Made by a program: the position numbers and the translations under genes
Shown: positions 20,807-20,843 of the stretch, one piece after another
Layout: each line of letters opens with the position of its first letter
How positions within the stretch are numbered: the stretch's first letter is position 1
Assembly (NCBI GenBank): GCA_943704525.1
Contig: CALSCQ010001782.1
Location: 1 to 20,843, forward strand
DNA from: Pigoraptor vietnamica
Taxonomy: Eukaryota; Opisthokonta; Filasterea
Reading direction: 5' to 3'
Length of the DNA stretch: 20,843 nucleotides
Notes under the pieces: generated by a model
The model's database searches: none
Seen by the model: the letters and a program-made list of their open reading frames with translations, nothing else
What the model was told of the DNA's origin: nothing

Positions 20807-20843
20807 GTTAGTGTTTGACGCGCGCGTATGTGTGTGTGTGTGG

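Overview
The window is nuclear DNA from a eukaryote, most likely a unicellular one. Its genes are GC-rich and split by short GT-AG introns of about 80-390 bp, many filled with dinucleotide microsatellites. One gene encodes a receptor with a true tyrosine-kinase-group catalytic domain, which points to a holozoan (choanoflagellate- or filasterean-like) or another protist lineage with tyrosine kinases. I cannot name the species from sequence alone. I saw no bacterial operons, rRNA, CRISPR array or convincing tRNA.

Layout, left to right. (1) 1-550: the left edge holds a poly-G-punctuated tandem duplication and the first coding exon of a minus-strand RNase kappa (RNASEK) homologue, whose other exons lie outside the window. 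(2) 551-3934: a long stretch without a convincing gene. It contains a cluster of perfect inverted repeats, a GC-rich block, an AT-rich block and three very long homopolymers (A66, A27, T71). (3) 3935-6005: a two-exon plus-strand gene for a basic, low-complexity nuclear-type protein with one atypical zinc finger. (4) 6625-7389, minus: a small secreted protein with six mature cysteines, resembling an uncharacterised family known to me from plants and algae. (5) 7617-9317, minus: a three-exon SLC41/MgtE-type divalent-cation (Mg2+) transporter. (6) 9838-12239, plus, head-to-head with the transporter: a seven-exon secreted nitrilase-superfamily amidase of the vanin/biotinidase type. (7) 12598 to beyond the right edge, plus: a giant receptor tyrosine kinase. 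It has a signal peptide, about 1,900 residues of glycine-pair beta-helix repeats, a membrane-proximal domain, one transmembrane helix and a kinase domain spread over at least seven exons.

The genes do not form an evident pathway and look like ordinary neighbours. The most notable item is the receptor: an ectodomain resembling bacterial/chlamydial polymorphic-outer-membrane-type beta-helices, joined to a canonical, apparently active tyrosine kinase. A second genome-scale pattern is that nearly all long dinucleotide repeats lie inside introns and read (GT)n on the sense strand of the host gene, often starting at or very near the 5' splice site.

All exon joins were inferred by eye from GT/AG signals, reading phase and remembered family patterns. 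No alignment or transcript evidence was available.
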